Counted from the stretch's first letter, positions 1 to 8,313 are shown. The stretch is DNA of 34,919 nucleotides from VFJL01 sp043721435 (GCA_043721435.1 JAYSQR010000017.1:1-34919), one strand, 5' to 3'. Numbers and translations are program-made. Notes: generated by a model from the letters alone, not told the origin.

Positions 1-1713
1 GTCAGGGTGGGCTTTTTCGATTTCATCCAGCAGCAGCACGGCATAGGGCTGTTTGGTGATGGCTTCGGTGAGCTGGCCGCCCTGATCATAACCAACATAG
101 CCAGGCGGTGCCCCGATCAGACGCGATACTGCGTGCCGTTCCATGTATTCGGACATGTCGAAGCGGTGCAGCTGGATGCCTAATGCATAAGCGAGCTGTC
201 GCGCTACCTCGGTTTTACCGACTCCGGTGGGGCCGGAGAAAAGGAATGAGCCGACCGGTTTTTGCGGGCTACCCAGTCCACTGCGTGCCATTTTAATCGC
301 CGCAGTGAGCGCATGGATGGCCTTGTCCTGACCGAAAACCACAGCCTTCAAATCACGCTCGAGTGTCCTCAGGGTGTTGCGGTCATCACTGGAGATATTT
401 TGTGGTGGGATACGTGCAATTTTGGCGATAATGTCTTCGATTTCGTGTTTGCTGATAACCTTACGCTGCTTTGATTTCGGCAGGACACGCTGGGCTGCAC
501 CGGCTTCATCGATCACGTCTATCGCCTTGTCCGGCAAATGCCGGTCGGTGATAAAGCGCGCCGACAACTCCGCTGCAGTAGAGAGTGCAATGGCCGTGTA
601 TTTAACACCGTGATACGTTTCGTAACGGGATTTTAGTCCACGCAGAATGGCGATGGTCTCTTCCACACTCGGCTCAGGCACGTCGATTTTCTGGAAACGC
701 CGCGACAGGGCATGATCCTTCTCGAAAATTCCGCGATACTCGCTATAAGTAGTGGCGCCGATGCATTTCAGTTGGCCGGTGTTAAGTATCGGCTTAAGCA
801 GGTTGGAGGCATCCAGTGTACCGCCAGAGGCAGCACCTGCGCCGATAAGAGTATGAATTTCGTCGATGAACAGGATGGCGTTAGGGCTGTCAAGCAATTG
901 CTTCAGCACTGCTTTCAGGCGCTGCTCAAAATCGCCACGGTATTTAGTGCCGGCCAGTAGCGCCCCCATGTCCAATGCATAAACCTGATAGTGCGCAAGA
1001 ACTTCTGGCACTTCGTTTTCGACGATCCGCCGCGCCAATCCTTCGGCAATGGCGGTTTTTCCGACCCCCGCTTCACCCACCAGCAGCGGATTATTCTTGC
1101 GTCGGCGGCACAATGTCTGAATCACCCGCTCCAGTTCTTTTTCGCGCCCGATCAGTGGATCGATTTTGCCTGCCAGCGCCTGGTTATTGAGATTCATGGT
1201 GTAGCTTTCTAATGCACCGCTTGCGCCCACCTCCTGTTCGCTACCGTTGTCGCCTTCGGTCTTGGTGCTGCCGCCTTGGGGCACTTTACTGATGCCATGA
1301 GCGATGTAATTAACCACGTCCAGCCGGGTCACACCTTTCTGCTGCAGAAAATAAACCGCATGAGAATCCTTCTCACCGAATATCGCCACCAGTACATTGG
1401 CACCTGTGACCTCTTTTTTTCCGGAGGATTGGACGTGCAGGATTGCACGCTGGATCACACGCTGAAAACCAAGCGTTGGTTGAGTATCCACTTCGCCCGT
1501 GCCAGCCACGGTGGGCGTATTCTCGGTAACGTGCTCCGTCAGCAGTCTGCGCAAATCATTTATATCAACCGAACAGGCACGCAATACATCGGCTGCAGTG
1601 GGATTATCCAGCATTGCCAGCAACAGATGCTCAACCGTAATGAATTCGTGGCGTCTCTGCCGCGACTCAGCGAACGCCATGTGCAAACTCACCTCTAGTT
1701 CTTGAGCAATCAT
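1..1713 (-). CDS. clpA: ClpA, ATP-dependent Clp protease ATPase subunit (copy 1, partial)
   Basis: This is the N-terminal 571 codons of a ClpA unfoldase; the 3' end lies beyond the window's left edge. ClpA hexamers unfold proteins and feed them to ClpP in the cytoplasm. The Clp N-domain, the first AAA+ module (Walker A GEAGVGKT, Walker B DEIH) and most of the second module are visible. The sequence stops at the second Walker B region (EIEKAHPD). The frame is open throughout. It is nearly the same protein as the complete copy at 2610-4868, one residue shorter in the N-domain/D1 linker, and most DNA differences I compared are silent third-position changes. That suggests both copies have been kept under selection. 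The start ATG lies one base after the stop of the upstream clpS, so the two form an operon. That operon appears to be driven by a captured csp leader. Confidence 0.95.
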   Translation of the reverse strand, partial: MIAQELEVSLHMAFAESRQRRHEFITVEHLLLAMLDNPTAADVLRACSVDINDLRRLLTEHVTENTPTVAGTGEVDTQPTLGFQRVIQRAILHVQSSGKKEVTGANVLVAIFGEKDSHAVYFLQQKGVTRLDVVNYIAHGISKVPQGGSTKTEGDNGSEQEVGASGALESYTMNLNNQALAGKIDPLIGREKELERVIQTLCRRRKNNPLLVGEAGVGKTAIAEGLARRIVENEVPEVLAHYQVYALDMGALLAGTKYRGDFEQRLKAVLKQLLDSPNAILFIDEIHTLIGAGAASGGTLDASNLLKPILNTGQLKCIGATTYSEYRGIFEKDHALSRRFQKIDVPEPSVEETIAILRGLKSRYETYHGVKYTAIALSTAAELSARFITDRHLPDKAIDVIDEAGAAQRVLPKSKQRKVISKHEIEDIIAKIARIPPQNISSDDRNTLRTLERDLKAVVFGQDKAIHALTAAIKMARSGLGSPQKPVGSFLFSGPTGVGKTEVARQLAYALGIQLHRFDMSEYMERHAVSRLIGAPPGYVGYDQGGQLTEAITKQPYAVLLLDEIEKAHPD

Positions 1714-1714
1714 T

Positions 1715-1957
1715 TCAGGTTTCCTCCATCACGCACTTTAGCGGATGCTGGTATTGTCTGGCAAATGCGACTACCTGCCCAACCTTGGCAACGGCAATAT
1801 CATTGGGATAGACACCGCACACTCCCATACCTTCTTTATGAACTTTGAGCATTACCTTCGTTGCCTGTTCTAAATCCATGGAAAAAAGAGTCTGTAACAC
1901 CGCGACCACAAAGTCCATCGGTGTGAAATCATCATTCAGCAGAATCACTTTGAACAT
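1715..1957 (-). CDS. clpS: ClpS adaptor, N-terminally truncated (csp::clpS chimera)
   Basis: ClpS core domain of about 80 residues from MFKVILLNDD. ClpS binds the ClpA N-domain and presents N-degron substrates. The N-degron pocket residues known for the family are present: the NDD motif, the TPM segment and the His in KVHKEG. The other copy (2300-2608) has 22 extra N-terminal residues before MFKV. Here they are replaced by the start of a cold-shock gene in another frame. In E. coli this N-terminal extension is needed to deliver N-degron substrates, so this copy may bind ClpA without delivering; that is inference. No Shine-Dalgarno precedes ATG 1957. A TTG at 1978 in the same frame would add seven residues but also lacks a well-placed site. 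Translation may depend on coupling to the truncated csp frame, which ends inside clpS. The stop is one base before clpA. Confidence 0.85.
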   Translation of the reverse strand: MFKVILLNDDFTPMDFVVAVLQTLFSMDLEQATKVMLKVHKEGMGVCGVYPNDIAVAKVGQVVAFARQYQHPLKCVMEET

Positions 1958-2021
1958 CGTCGGGAGTAATAAAACCAAAACCCTTGGAGTCGTTAAACCA
2001 TTTCACTGTACCTGTTGCCAT
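1932..2021 (-). pseudogene. 5' fragment of a cold-shock protein gene fused to clpS
   Basis: Starting at ATG 2021, the minus strand reads MATGTVKWFNDSKG followed by FGFITPDD. This is the invariant N-terminus of CspA-family single-stranded nucleic-acid chaperones, including the RNP1 motif (KGFGFI). After 22 codons the homology ends at a CGATG also found at the clpS MFKV start. The csp frame then runs out of frame through clpS to a TGA at 1934-1932. Its own ribosome-binding site (GGAAG, spacing about 5) is intact. What remains is therefore a translatable 29-codon leader peptide, not a functional cold-shock protein. The most likely origin is illegitimate recombination at the shared CGATG. Confidence 0.85.
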
Positions 2022-2137
2022 TTTTACTTCCTATATATAAAAAAACCGGGCCGGAAACCCGAATACTGTTTGAGTTTCAAGACCGCAAACGGCTGTAACC
2101 GGTACTGCAGAACACTTGAAGCCAAACGCCAAGGTTG

Positions 2138-2166
2138 GTTTTACGCAAATCCGGCGCTCAAGTCAA
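2138..2166 (-). promoter_or_regulatory. Putative csp-derived promoter for clpS-clpA copy 1
   Basis: On the minus strand TTGACT (2166-2161) is followed after 17 bases by TAAAAC (2143-2138), a fair sigma-70 match with a weak -10. If used, the transcript would carry an untranslated leader of about 110 bases before the csp ATG. That is typical of cold-shock mRNAs, whose leaders regulate stability and translation with temperature. The leader has a GC-rich self-complementary patch (CCGGCCCGG, about 2047-2055) followed by a T run just before the ribosome-binding site. Confidence 0.4.
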
Positions 2167-2299
2167 GGGGTCATATCGTATTTTGTAAAAATGCAACAGA
2201 ATAATTTTCTCAAGTTACTTGAAAATTTCACCGTAATCGTCAAATATACAAAAGAATGAGTGTTTTATTCCGATTGACGAATAAATGAAGCAGGTGACC

Positions 2300-2608
2300 A
2301 TGGCAACAGGAAATCATGGAGATGCCGTACTGGAGGCAGAAAAGAGTAAACTCAAGCCTCCACCGATGTTCAAAGTGATTTTGCTGAATGACGATTTCAC
2401 ACCGATGGAGTTCGTGGTTGCGGTGTTACAGACTTTTTTTTCCATGAATCGAGAACAGGCAATGCAAATAATGCTCAAAGTTCATAGAGAGGGTATGGGA
2501 GTATGTGGCATCTATCCCAATGATGTCGCCGCCGCCAAAGTGGAACAGGTAGTCGCGTTTGCCAGACAACATCAGCATCCGCTACAGTGCGTGATGGAGA
2601 AAACTTGA
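2300..2608 (+). CDS. clpS: ClpS, ATP-dependent Clp protease adaptor (copy 2, complete)
   Basis: A full-length ClpS of 102 residues, close to the usual 100-110. It binds the N-domain of ClpA and switches ClpAP toward N-degron substrates. The N-terminal extension ends in the typical KPPPMFKV. The core keeps the NDD motif, the TPMEFV helix start and the His of KVHREG that line the N-degron pocket. The start at 2300 is preferred because AGGTGA lies five bases upstream and because MAT... is the usual betaproteobacterial beginning. The in-frame ATG at 2285 would add MKQVT. The stop codon is one base before the clpA start. Regulation is unclear: TTGAAA at 2219-2224 could be a -35 element, but I see no convincing -10. 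Confidence 0.95.
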   Translation: MATGNHGDAVLEAEKSKLKPPPMFKVILLNDDFTPMEFVVAVLQTFFSMNREQAMQIMLKVHREGMGVCGIYPNDVAAAKVEQVVAFARQHQHPLQCVMEKT

Positions 2609-2609
2609 A

Positions 2610-4868
2610 ATGATTGCGCAAGAACTGGAAGTAAGTTTGCACATGGCATTCGCCGAGTCGCGGCAGAAACGCCACGAATTCATTACGGTCGAGCATCTAT
2701 TACTGGCGATGCTCGACAACCCCACTGCGGCCGATGTGCTGCGCGCCTGCTCGGTCGATATCGATGACCTGCGCAAACTGCTGACGGAACACGTGAACGA
2801 AAATACACCCACTGTGTCCGGCACCGGCGAAGTGGATACCCAGCCAACGCTCGGTTTCCAGCGGGTGATCCAGCGTGCCATCCTGCATGTCCAATCCTCC
2901 GGCAAGAAAGAGGTCACCGGTGCCAATGTGCTGGTGGCGATATTCGGCGAGAAGGACTCGCATGCAGTTTATTTTCTGCAGCAGAAAGGCGTGACCCGAC
3001 TGGATGTAGTCAATTACATTTCCCATGGCATCAGCAAAGTGCCTCAGGGCGGCAGCGCCAAGACCGAGGGTGACAGTGATAGCGAGCAGGAGACGGGCGG
3101 CGCAAGCGGCGCATTGGAAAGCTACACCATGAATCTCAATAGCCAGGCGCTGGCTGGCAAAATCGACCCGCTGATCGGGCGCGAGAAAGAACTGGAACGG
3201 GTAATTCAGACATTGTGCCGCCGACGCAAGAACAATCCGCTGCTGGTGGGTGAAGCGGGAGTCGGCAAAACCGCCATCGCCGAAGGACTGGCGCGGCGTA
3301 TCGTCGAAAACGAAGTACCGGAAATTCTGGCGCACCATCAAGTTTATGCATTGGACATGGGGGCGCTGCTGGCCGGCACCAAATCCCGCGGCGATTTCGA
3401 ACAGCGACTGAAAGCAGTGCTGAAGCAATTGCTCGACAATCCCAACGCGATCCTGTTCATCGATGAAATCCATACGCTGATCGGTGCGGGTGCTGCTTCC
3501 GGCGGCACGCTGGACGCCTCCAACCTGCTTAAGCCGATACTCAACACCGGCCAACTGAAATGCATCGGCGCCACGACTTATAGCGAATATCGCGGAATTT
3601 TCGAGAAGGATCACGCGCTGTCGCGGCGCTTCCAGAAAATCGATGTGCCCGAGCCCAGCGTGGAAGAAACCATTGCCATTCTGCGCGGGCTGAAATCCCG
3701 CTACGAAACGTATCACGGCGTCAAATATACGGCCACTGCACTCTCCACTGCGGCGGAGTTGTCGGCGCGCTTCATCAATGACCGGCACTTGCCGGACAAG
3801 GCGATCGATGTGATCGACGAAGCCGGCGCGGCCCAGCGCATCCTGCCGAAATCAAAGCAGCGCAAGATCATCAGCAAACACGAAATCGAGGACATCATCG
3901 CCAAAATTGCGCGTATCCCGCCGCAAAGTGTCTCCAGCGATGACCGCAATACCCTGAAGACGCTCGAGCGCGATTTGAAGGCCGTGGTCTTCGGTCAGGA
4001 CCAAGCCATCCATGCGCTCACGGCGGCGATCAAAATGGCGCGTAGCGGACTGGGCAACCCGCAAAAACCGGTCGGCTCATTCCTTTTTTCCGGCCCCACC
4101 GGTGTCGGCAAAACCGAGGTGGCGCGACAGCTCGCTTATGCATTGGGCATTCAGCTTCACCGCTTCGACATGTCCGAATACATGGAACGCCATGCGGTAT
4201 CGCGTCTGATCGGTGCGCCGCCCGGCTATGTCGGCTTTGACCAGGGCGGCCTGCTCACCGAAGCCATCACCAAACAACCCTATGCGGTGCTGCTGCTGGA
4301 CGAAATTGAAAAAGCCCACCCCGACATTTTCAGCATCCTGCTGCAAGTGATGGATCATGGCACCCTGACCGACAACAACGGCCGCAAAGCAGATTTCCGC
4401 AACGTGATCATCATCATGACCACCAATGCCGGTGCCGAATCGCTAGCCAGAACCTCCATTGGCTTTACCAAGTCAGCGCAGGCGGGCGACGAGATGGCCG
4501 ACATCAAGCGCATGTTCACGCCGGAATTCCGCAACCGCTTGGATGCGATCATTTCCTTCGGGGCACTGGATCGCGATGTAATTCTGCGCGTGGTGGACAA
4601 GTTCCTGATGCAGTTGGAAGCACAGTTGCACGAAAAGAAAGTGGAGGCCGTCTTTACCGATGCGCTCAAAGCGCATCTGGCGAAAAATGGTTTTGATCCT
4701 CTGATGGGTGCGCGCCCGATGGCACGGCTGATTCAGGACACCATCCGCAGCGCGCTGGCCGATGAATTGCTGTTTGGCCGTCTTGCCAGCGGCGGCCGGG
4801 TGACGGTGGATGTAGATGCCGACGGCAAGGTGAAACTCGAGTTTGAGGAAGAAGCTGCCGCCGTTTAG
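2610..4868 (+). CDS. clpA: ClpA, ATP-dependent Clp protease ATPase subunit (copy 2, complete)
   Basis: A complete ClpA of 752 residues (E. coli ClpA has 758). Domains in order: Clp N-domain (residues 1-145), an acidic linker, AAA+ module 1 (Walker A GEAGVGKT at 214-221, Walker B DEIH at 285-288), AAA+ module 2 (Walker A GPTGVGKT at 495-502, Walker B LLLDEIEKAH at 561-570) and the C-terminal ClpB D2-small domain. An IGF tripeptide in SIGFTKS sits where the IG(L/F) loop docks ClpP. It unfolds substrates for ClpP and receives N-degron clients from ClpS, encoded one base upstream. clpP is not in the window. A strong hairpin terminator follows. Together with the divergent copy it makes a duplicated clpSA module. 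Confidence 0.97.
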   Translation: MIAQELEVSLHMAFAESRQKRHEFITVEHLLLAMLDNPTAADVLRACSVDIDDLRKLLTEHVNENTPTVSGTGEVDTQPTLGFQRVIQRAILHVQSSGKKEVTGANVLVAIFGEKDSHAVYFLQQKGVTRLDVVNYISHGISKVPQGGSAKTEGDSDSEQETGGASGALESYTMNLNSQALAGKIDPLIGREKELERVIQTLCRRRKNNPLLVGEAGVGKTAIAEGLARRIVENEVPEILAHHQVYALDMGALLAGTKSRGDFEQRLKAVLKQLLDNPNAILFIDEIHTLIGAGAASGGTLDASNLLKPILNTGQLKCIGATTYSEYRGIFEKDHALSRRFQKIDVPEPSVEETIAILRGLKSRYETYHGVKYTATALSTAAELSARFINDRHLPDKAIDVIDEAGAAQRILPKSKQRKIISKHEIEDIIAKIARIPPQSVSSDDRNTLKTLERDLKAVVFGQDQAIHALTAAIKMARSGLGNPQKPVGSFLFSGPTGVGKTEVARQLAYALGIQLHRFDMSEYMERHAVSRLIGAPPGYVGFDQGGLLTEAITKQPYAVLLLDEIEKAHPDIFSILLQVMDHGTLTDNNGRKADFRNVIIIMTTNAGAESLARTSIGFTKSAQAGDEMADIKRMFTPEFRNRLDAIISFGALDRDVILRVVDKFLMQLEAQLHEKKVEAVFTDALKAHLAKNGFDPLMGARPMARLIQDTIRSALADELLFGRLASGGRVTVDVDADGKVKLEFEEEAAAV

Positions 4869-4890
4869 TAAACTCACCCGTCACAGCAAT

Positions 4891-4919
4891 AAAAAAGGCG
4901 CGTGATCCGCGCCTTTTTT
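4891..4919. terminator. Bidirectional intrinsic terminator between clpA and the dodecin gene
   Basis: GGCGCG (4897-4902), loop TGATC, CGCGCC (4908-4913), flanked by six A on the left and six T on the right. The symmetric A and T runs allow termination on both strands. It therefore serves clpA copy 2 (plus) and the convergent dodecin gene (minus). Confidence 0.9.
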
Positions 4920-4942
4920 ATTGTCAGCTCTGGTTATTTATT

Positions 4943-5164
4943 CTACTTACCCTTGGCTTCGTACTTGAAAGACAGGCTTACCCTGGCCCGATAGCGGGTC
5001 ACTTTGCCTTTCTCGATCACCATGTCGAGCTTCATGATTTCGGCGACCCTTAAATCCCGCAGTGTTTTCGAAGCAGTCTTGATGGCATTCTTGGCCGCAT
5101 CTTCCCAAGATACCTTACTGGTCCCGATAATTTCCGTTACCCGATAAACGCTTTCTTCCGCCAT
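4943..5164 (-). CDS. Dodecin family flavin-binding protein
   Basis: A 73-residue protein beginning MAEESVYRVTEIIGTS, matching the dodecin family. Dodecins are small dodecameric cytoplasmic proteins that bind flavins (or CoA in some) and store or buffer them. Seen here are the beta-strand VYRVTEIIG, the segment VSWEDAAKNAI carrying the Trp that stacks on the flavin in characterised dodecins, and the C-terminal strands TRYRARVSLSFKYE. The start at 5164 is chosen because GAGGAG lies about seven bases upstream and the protein then has the usual length; the longer frame up to 5266 has no homology. It stands alone and converges with clpA on a shared terminator. Which ligand it binds cannot be read from the sequence. 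Confidence 0.92.
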   Translation of the reverse strand: MAEESVYRVTEIIGTSKVSWEDAAKNAIKTASKTLRDLRVAEIMKLDMVIEKGKVTRYRARVSLSFKYEAKGK

Positions 5165-5303
5165 GATTTTTCTCCTCGTTTTGGGTTGGTAATACAACGC
5201 CGGCAAACCAGCTTGTCTGCCTGCACCTGCCGCTTGCAGTCTATGGCTAACCCCGGCAAATTGCAATCAGCTGCTCCCGCCCGAAACAGAGAAGATTCTT
5301 CAG

Positions 5304-5519
5304 TTATGCCAGGGCACTATAAGTAATTTTCCTGCCGTTACGGGCCATGAAACTGAAAAGTCCGGGGTGGGCAAGCATCAGGTAAGTCCCCGTCAAAACG
5401 CAAAACTCTACCGCGATCCAGCCTGCATCAAGTTCACTTGATGTGAGAATAGGAACAGCCCACAGGAGGATAAGAGCCACAGGCATAATTAATGCGAGGA
5501 TAAAATGGGTAGTTTTCAT
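5304..5519 (-). CDS. Small two-helix membrane protein, function unknown
   Basis: A 71-residue protein I do not recognise. It has a short basic start (MKTTHF) and two hydrophobic segments (about residues 6-25 and 33-51). A small extramembrane loop contains TSSELDAG, and the tail is polar and basic (ARNGRK). This predicts a hairpin inner-membrane protein. AGGAG lies about eight bases before the ATG, supporting translation. It is separated from the dodecin gene by about 140 bases and has no obvious partner. The long AT-rich region upstream carries four TTCACA hexamers that may be regulatory. Confidence 0.7.
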   Translation of the reverse strand: MKTTHFILALIMPVALILLWAVPILTSSELDAGWIAVEFCVLTGTYLMLAHPGLFSFMARNGRKITYSALA

Positions 5520-5829
5520 GTAACGCGCTCCTAGAATATATATTGTTTAAGGAATTCCACCCCAACTGTGAGAGTGGTCGCCTGTTTAACCAGGATTCAA
5601 TACTTCACAAATCCTTGACAATAAGTATACAGATTCTTCACAAGTTCACAAGCACTTTATGTATTAATCACACTTTCTTCACATTTTAGTTGTTTTTTTG
5701 GTTTTCCCGCCTGTTGCTGCGCCACCGGCCAATGACCAGGCGCTCCAACCTGTACTGAATAGCGGCAAAGAAAAAGGCCATCCTAAGATGGCCTGACCCC
5801 TTGCTTCTTCTATGCTCACTCCTGGGCGA
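5520..5829. promoter_or_regulatory. Intergenic region with four TTCACA hexamers
   Basis: A non-coding, AT-rich stretch of about 310 bases between the small membrane protein gene and the secretin-like gene. TTCACA occurs at 5604, 5637, 5645 and 5678, so the spacing is 33, 8 and 33. The stretch ends with a hairpin terminator serving the secretin-like gene. No convincing ORF or complete promoter was found. Confidence 0.35.
5775..5794 (-). terminator. Intrinsic terminator after the secretin-like gene
   Basis: Read on the minus strand, AGGCCATC, loop TTAG, GATGGCCT, then TTTTTC. The 8-bp stem is perfect and the T tract follows directly. It sits about 35 bases downstream of the secretin-like gene's last codon. 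Confidence 0.85.
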
Positions 5830-6702
5830 TTAAGGCGCTTCTTCCACCTTGATCAATACCTTGCGCTGCTGACCGGCAGTCTTGATGCTGCGGGCAGCGG
5901 TGGCGGCAGCCTGCTCGGTTTGCCCCTGCCCCACACCGCCCAGTTCGATCCATTCGCCCAGCCTGCCGGAAACAGTTGTGGCCATTTGCTGGATATCGAT
6001 AGTGCCGGGCGTTTGCATGCTGAGTTTGTCCCGCTGCGGGCTCACTTCCAGCGTCACCTGGTCACCGTGCACGCGCGGCAGCACGCTGAAACCGGTGACG
6101 GCATCGCGCATCTGCGTGTTCTCGACCACCCGCACATCCCCTTACGGCGAATAAATCAGGCCCCGCGCCGGTTGCGGCAGCGACTGGCCGCTGCGGATGA
6201 AAGCACGGCTGCCTTCCAGCACCTGCACATGCTGCGTGTTGCGGTCGCTCTCCAGCGAACGGCTGCTGAGCACGCGCGCTTTCTGCCCGTCGCCCTGCTG
6301 CCTGCCGACTTCCACCGTCTGGCCGGAGTTGTCTTCGCTTCCGGCGATCGTCACGCGTGCGCCCGCTGCAGCGCTGCTGCCGGAAATGCCACGCAGGCGC
6401 AGTTCCGTGGCGCGATCCACATCCTGCTTGATGGTGATGATCAGGCGGCGCGGCGCGGTGTCGATCTCGGCCAGCAGCCGTTTGATTTCCTGCAGATTGG
6501 CCGGCGTGGTGCGGACGATGAGTTGGCCCTGCATGCCGCTGATTGCCCCCTGCTTGTCCAGCAGCGGCTGCAGCACCGGGATGATCTCGTCGCTGCTGCG
6601 GTGCTGCAGCGGAATCACTTCCGTGACCGTCTGTCCGATCGCTGCCAGCGGCGAAAGCAGCAGCACTCCGCACAGACCGGCAGTAGCAACAAATCTCTTC
6701 AT
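5830..6702 (-). pseudogene. Secretin/NolW-like exported protein interrupted by an in-frame stop
   Basis: One continuous reading frame of about 290 codons from ATG 6702 (AGGGAG about nine bases upstream), broken by a single TAA at 6144-6142. The front part has a signal peptide (MKRFVATAG...AAIGQ). A short secretin N-domain follows (VTEVIPLQHRSSDEIIPVLQPLL, then GQLIVRTTPANLQEIKRLLAEID), as in NolW/secretin short domains. Before the stop it reads RGLIYSP. After it, in the same frame, comes GDVRVVENTQMRDAVTGF, a beta-rich region like the outer part of such proteins. A Tyr codon (TAC or TAT) changed to TAA would explain it. It may be a recent nonsense mutation, a sequencing error, or suppressed. 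It lies 37 bases downstream of the ATPase gene on the same strand. The outer-membrane or periplasmic role is inferred from the family. Confidence 0.75.
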
Positions 6703-6739
6703 GGTCACTGGCTCCCTTCGCATGCAGCGGCAACTATGG

Positions 6740-8161
6740 TCAGCGGCTGTCCAGCATATTCTTGCTGACCGTGTAACACAACAGGCTGGCCGGGGTGAAT
6801 TCAATTTCGACCCCCTGCATGGTCTTGACCCCGGTCTGGCTGCGCGTGGTTACCAGTGGCTTGCGCCCCATGGTATTCGCCCGCGCGAACTCGATCACGC
6901 TCTTGATCTCCTTGGCATCCTCGAACACCTGGTCAGACCACTTCACCGCCACGGCAAAACGCGGCTGCTGACTCGCATCCAGGCTGACCAGGTCCACCTC
7001 GGCGCGCTTCCCGCGCGCATAGCACAGCGAATCGATGCGCGCAGTGTTGTGCAGCCACTGGCTGAACAGCGCCGTTTCGACCAGTTGCTCAAAAGCGGGA
7101 TCAGTATCCGCCAAAGGAGTGAACAAAGCCGCGCGCATGGCCGGATTGGTCAGATACACCTTGAACGTCATCGCGCGCACGAACTGCTGGGCGTTCTGGT
7201 CCACCCGCCGCAGCCGCTTGATCAGGAACGCAGCTTCCAGATATTCGAGATACTTGATAACGGTGGGTTTCGATACCCCGGAGGATTTGGCCAACTCCTC
7301 GATGCTCAATTCCTGCGCAGTATTGTAGGCCAGCGTGTTGAACAGCGCATTCAGTTCCTGCACGTCGGCGATGCCATACAGGCTGGGCAGATCCCGCAGC
7401 AGCACCTGGTCGATGATGTCGCTGCGGACAAAGCGCCGGGGATTCATGCGCAGTCTGCCCTGAAATACCGCCTCTGGATAGCCGCCGTAATTCAGGTAAT
7501 CGACAAACGCCTCATTCAGCGCGTGTATGTCCGTGGCGACAAAGCGGCGCGGGCCGGAGCCGGAGCCCTCTTCGAGGATCAGACTGGCTTCCTTGTCGAC
7601 AAAATGCAGAAACTCGCAGAACGTAAGCGGCGGCAGCAAAAACTCGCCGAACTGTCCTGCTGCCGGCTCCGCACTTTTTTGTTTGAGCGCAGCCGCGGCG
7701 GAAGCAATGGCCACGAAACGGCAGTGCCGATAGCTATCGGCCAGGGTTTTAAGTTGCAGTTCCCAGCCCTGTTGATACTGGATTTCGTCGAGAAAGATGT
7801 AGATACGCGTTCCCGCCGGACGCTCGAACATCTTGCCAAAGCGCCGCACCAGCGTATCCAGGCTCGATCCGGTCAGGGACGGCGTTTCCAGCGGCAGATA
7901 CAGAATATCACGGCCGGCGACGCCATCCTGCAGCAGTGCATGAATGGCATGGAAAACCAGCGTGGTCTTCCCCACCCGGCGCTGTCCCATGAGCACGACT
8001 GCCTGCTGTACATCAGCCTGGACCAATGCCAGCAATACAGGCAGATAATCCCGGCGCGGCATGGCCTCCTGCTCGGGGTCGATCCCGGCACCCGCCAGCC
8101 ACCAAGGGTTTTCTTCACGCAACCTGTTTTCTATTTCAATATCAGCAGCTTGTTTCAACAT
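6740..8161 (-). CDS. ATP-binding protein, AAA_14 + DUF4143 type
   Basis: A 473-residue P-loop ATPase. Residues 59-67 are the Walker A GQRRVGKTT and residues 120-128 the Walker B IYIFLDEIQ. The sequence around FLLPPLTFCEFLHF is typical of the AAA_14/DUF4143 group. The middle has a winged-helix-like stretch (AQELSIEELAKSSGVSKPT), followed by DUF4143. The C-terminus carries an endonuclease-fold-like segment (GKRAEVDLVSLD ... FAVAVKWSD). Members are widespread accessory genes of unknown physiological role; some sit near toxin-antitoxin or defence loci. CAGGAT about ten bases before ATG 8161 is a fair ribosome-binding site. It precedes the secretin-like gene by 37 bases and may be co-transcribed with it, though no functional link is evident. 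Confidence 0.88.
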   Translation of the reverse strand: MLKQAADIEIENRLREENPWWLAGAGIDPEQEAMPRRDYLPVLLALVQADVQQAVVLMGQRRVGKTTLVFHAIHALLQDGVAGRDILYLPLETPSLTGSSLDTLVRRFGKMFERPAGTRIYIFLDEIQYQQGWELQLKTLADSYRHCRFVAIASAAAALKQKSAEPAAGQFGEFLLPPLTFCEFLHFVDKEASLILEEGSGSGPRRFVATDIHALNEAFVDYLNYGGYPEAVFQGRLRMNPRRFVRSDIIDQVLLRDLPSLYGIADVQELNALFNTLAYNTAQELSIEELAKSSGVSKPTVIKYLEYLEAAFLIKRLRRVDQNAQQFVRAMTFKVYLTNPAMRAALFTPLADTDPAFEQLVETALFSQWLHNTARIDSLCYARGKRAEVDLVSLDASQQPRFAVAVKWSDQVFEDAKEIKSVIEFARANTMGRKPLVTTRSQTGVKTMQGVEIEFTPASLLCYTVSKNMLDSR

Positions 8162-8313
8162 GGCAGATATCCTGGATAAATGATGTTTGCTTGATTATTC
8201 AATAGGTAGCAAATTTCTGTTTTCTTCCCCTGTCAAATATACACGCGAACCGGTTTCGAGAAGCCACGCCAATTCCTTGCACAAGGCACAAAATCCTGCC
8301 GATCAAGCTCGAC

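Noticed and set aside
2041..2057. GC-rich patch plus T run before csp as an intrinsic terminator
   Set aside because: The stem is short and it lies within the leader directly before a strong ribosome-binding site; leader structure is more likely.
2019..2310. Shared ATGGCAACAGG at the csp start and the intact clpS start as evidence of common origin
   Set aside because: Both families often begin MAT... in betaproteobacteria, and the similarity stops after 11 bases, so chance is enough.
2700..3788. Long open frame opposite clpA (and similar long opposite-strand frames, e.g. 21900-23609 and 6197-8179)
   Set aside because: These mirror the codon pattern of the real genes on the other strand and encode no recognisable family; they are antisense shadows of GC-rich genes.
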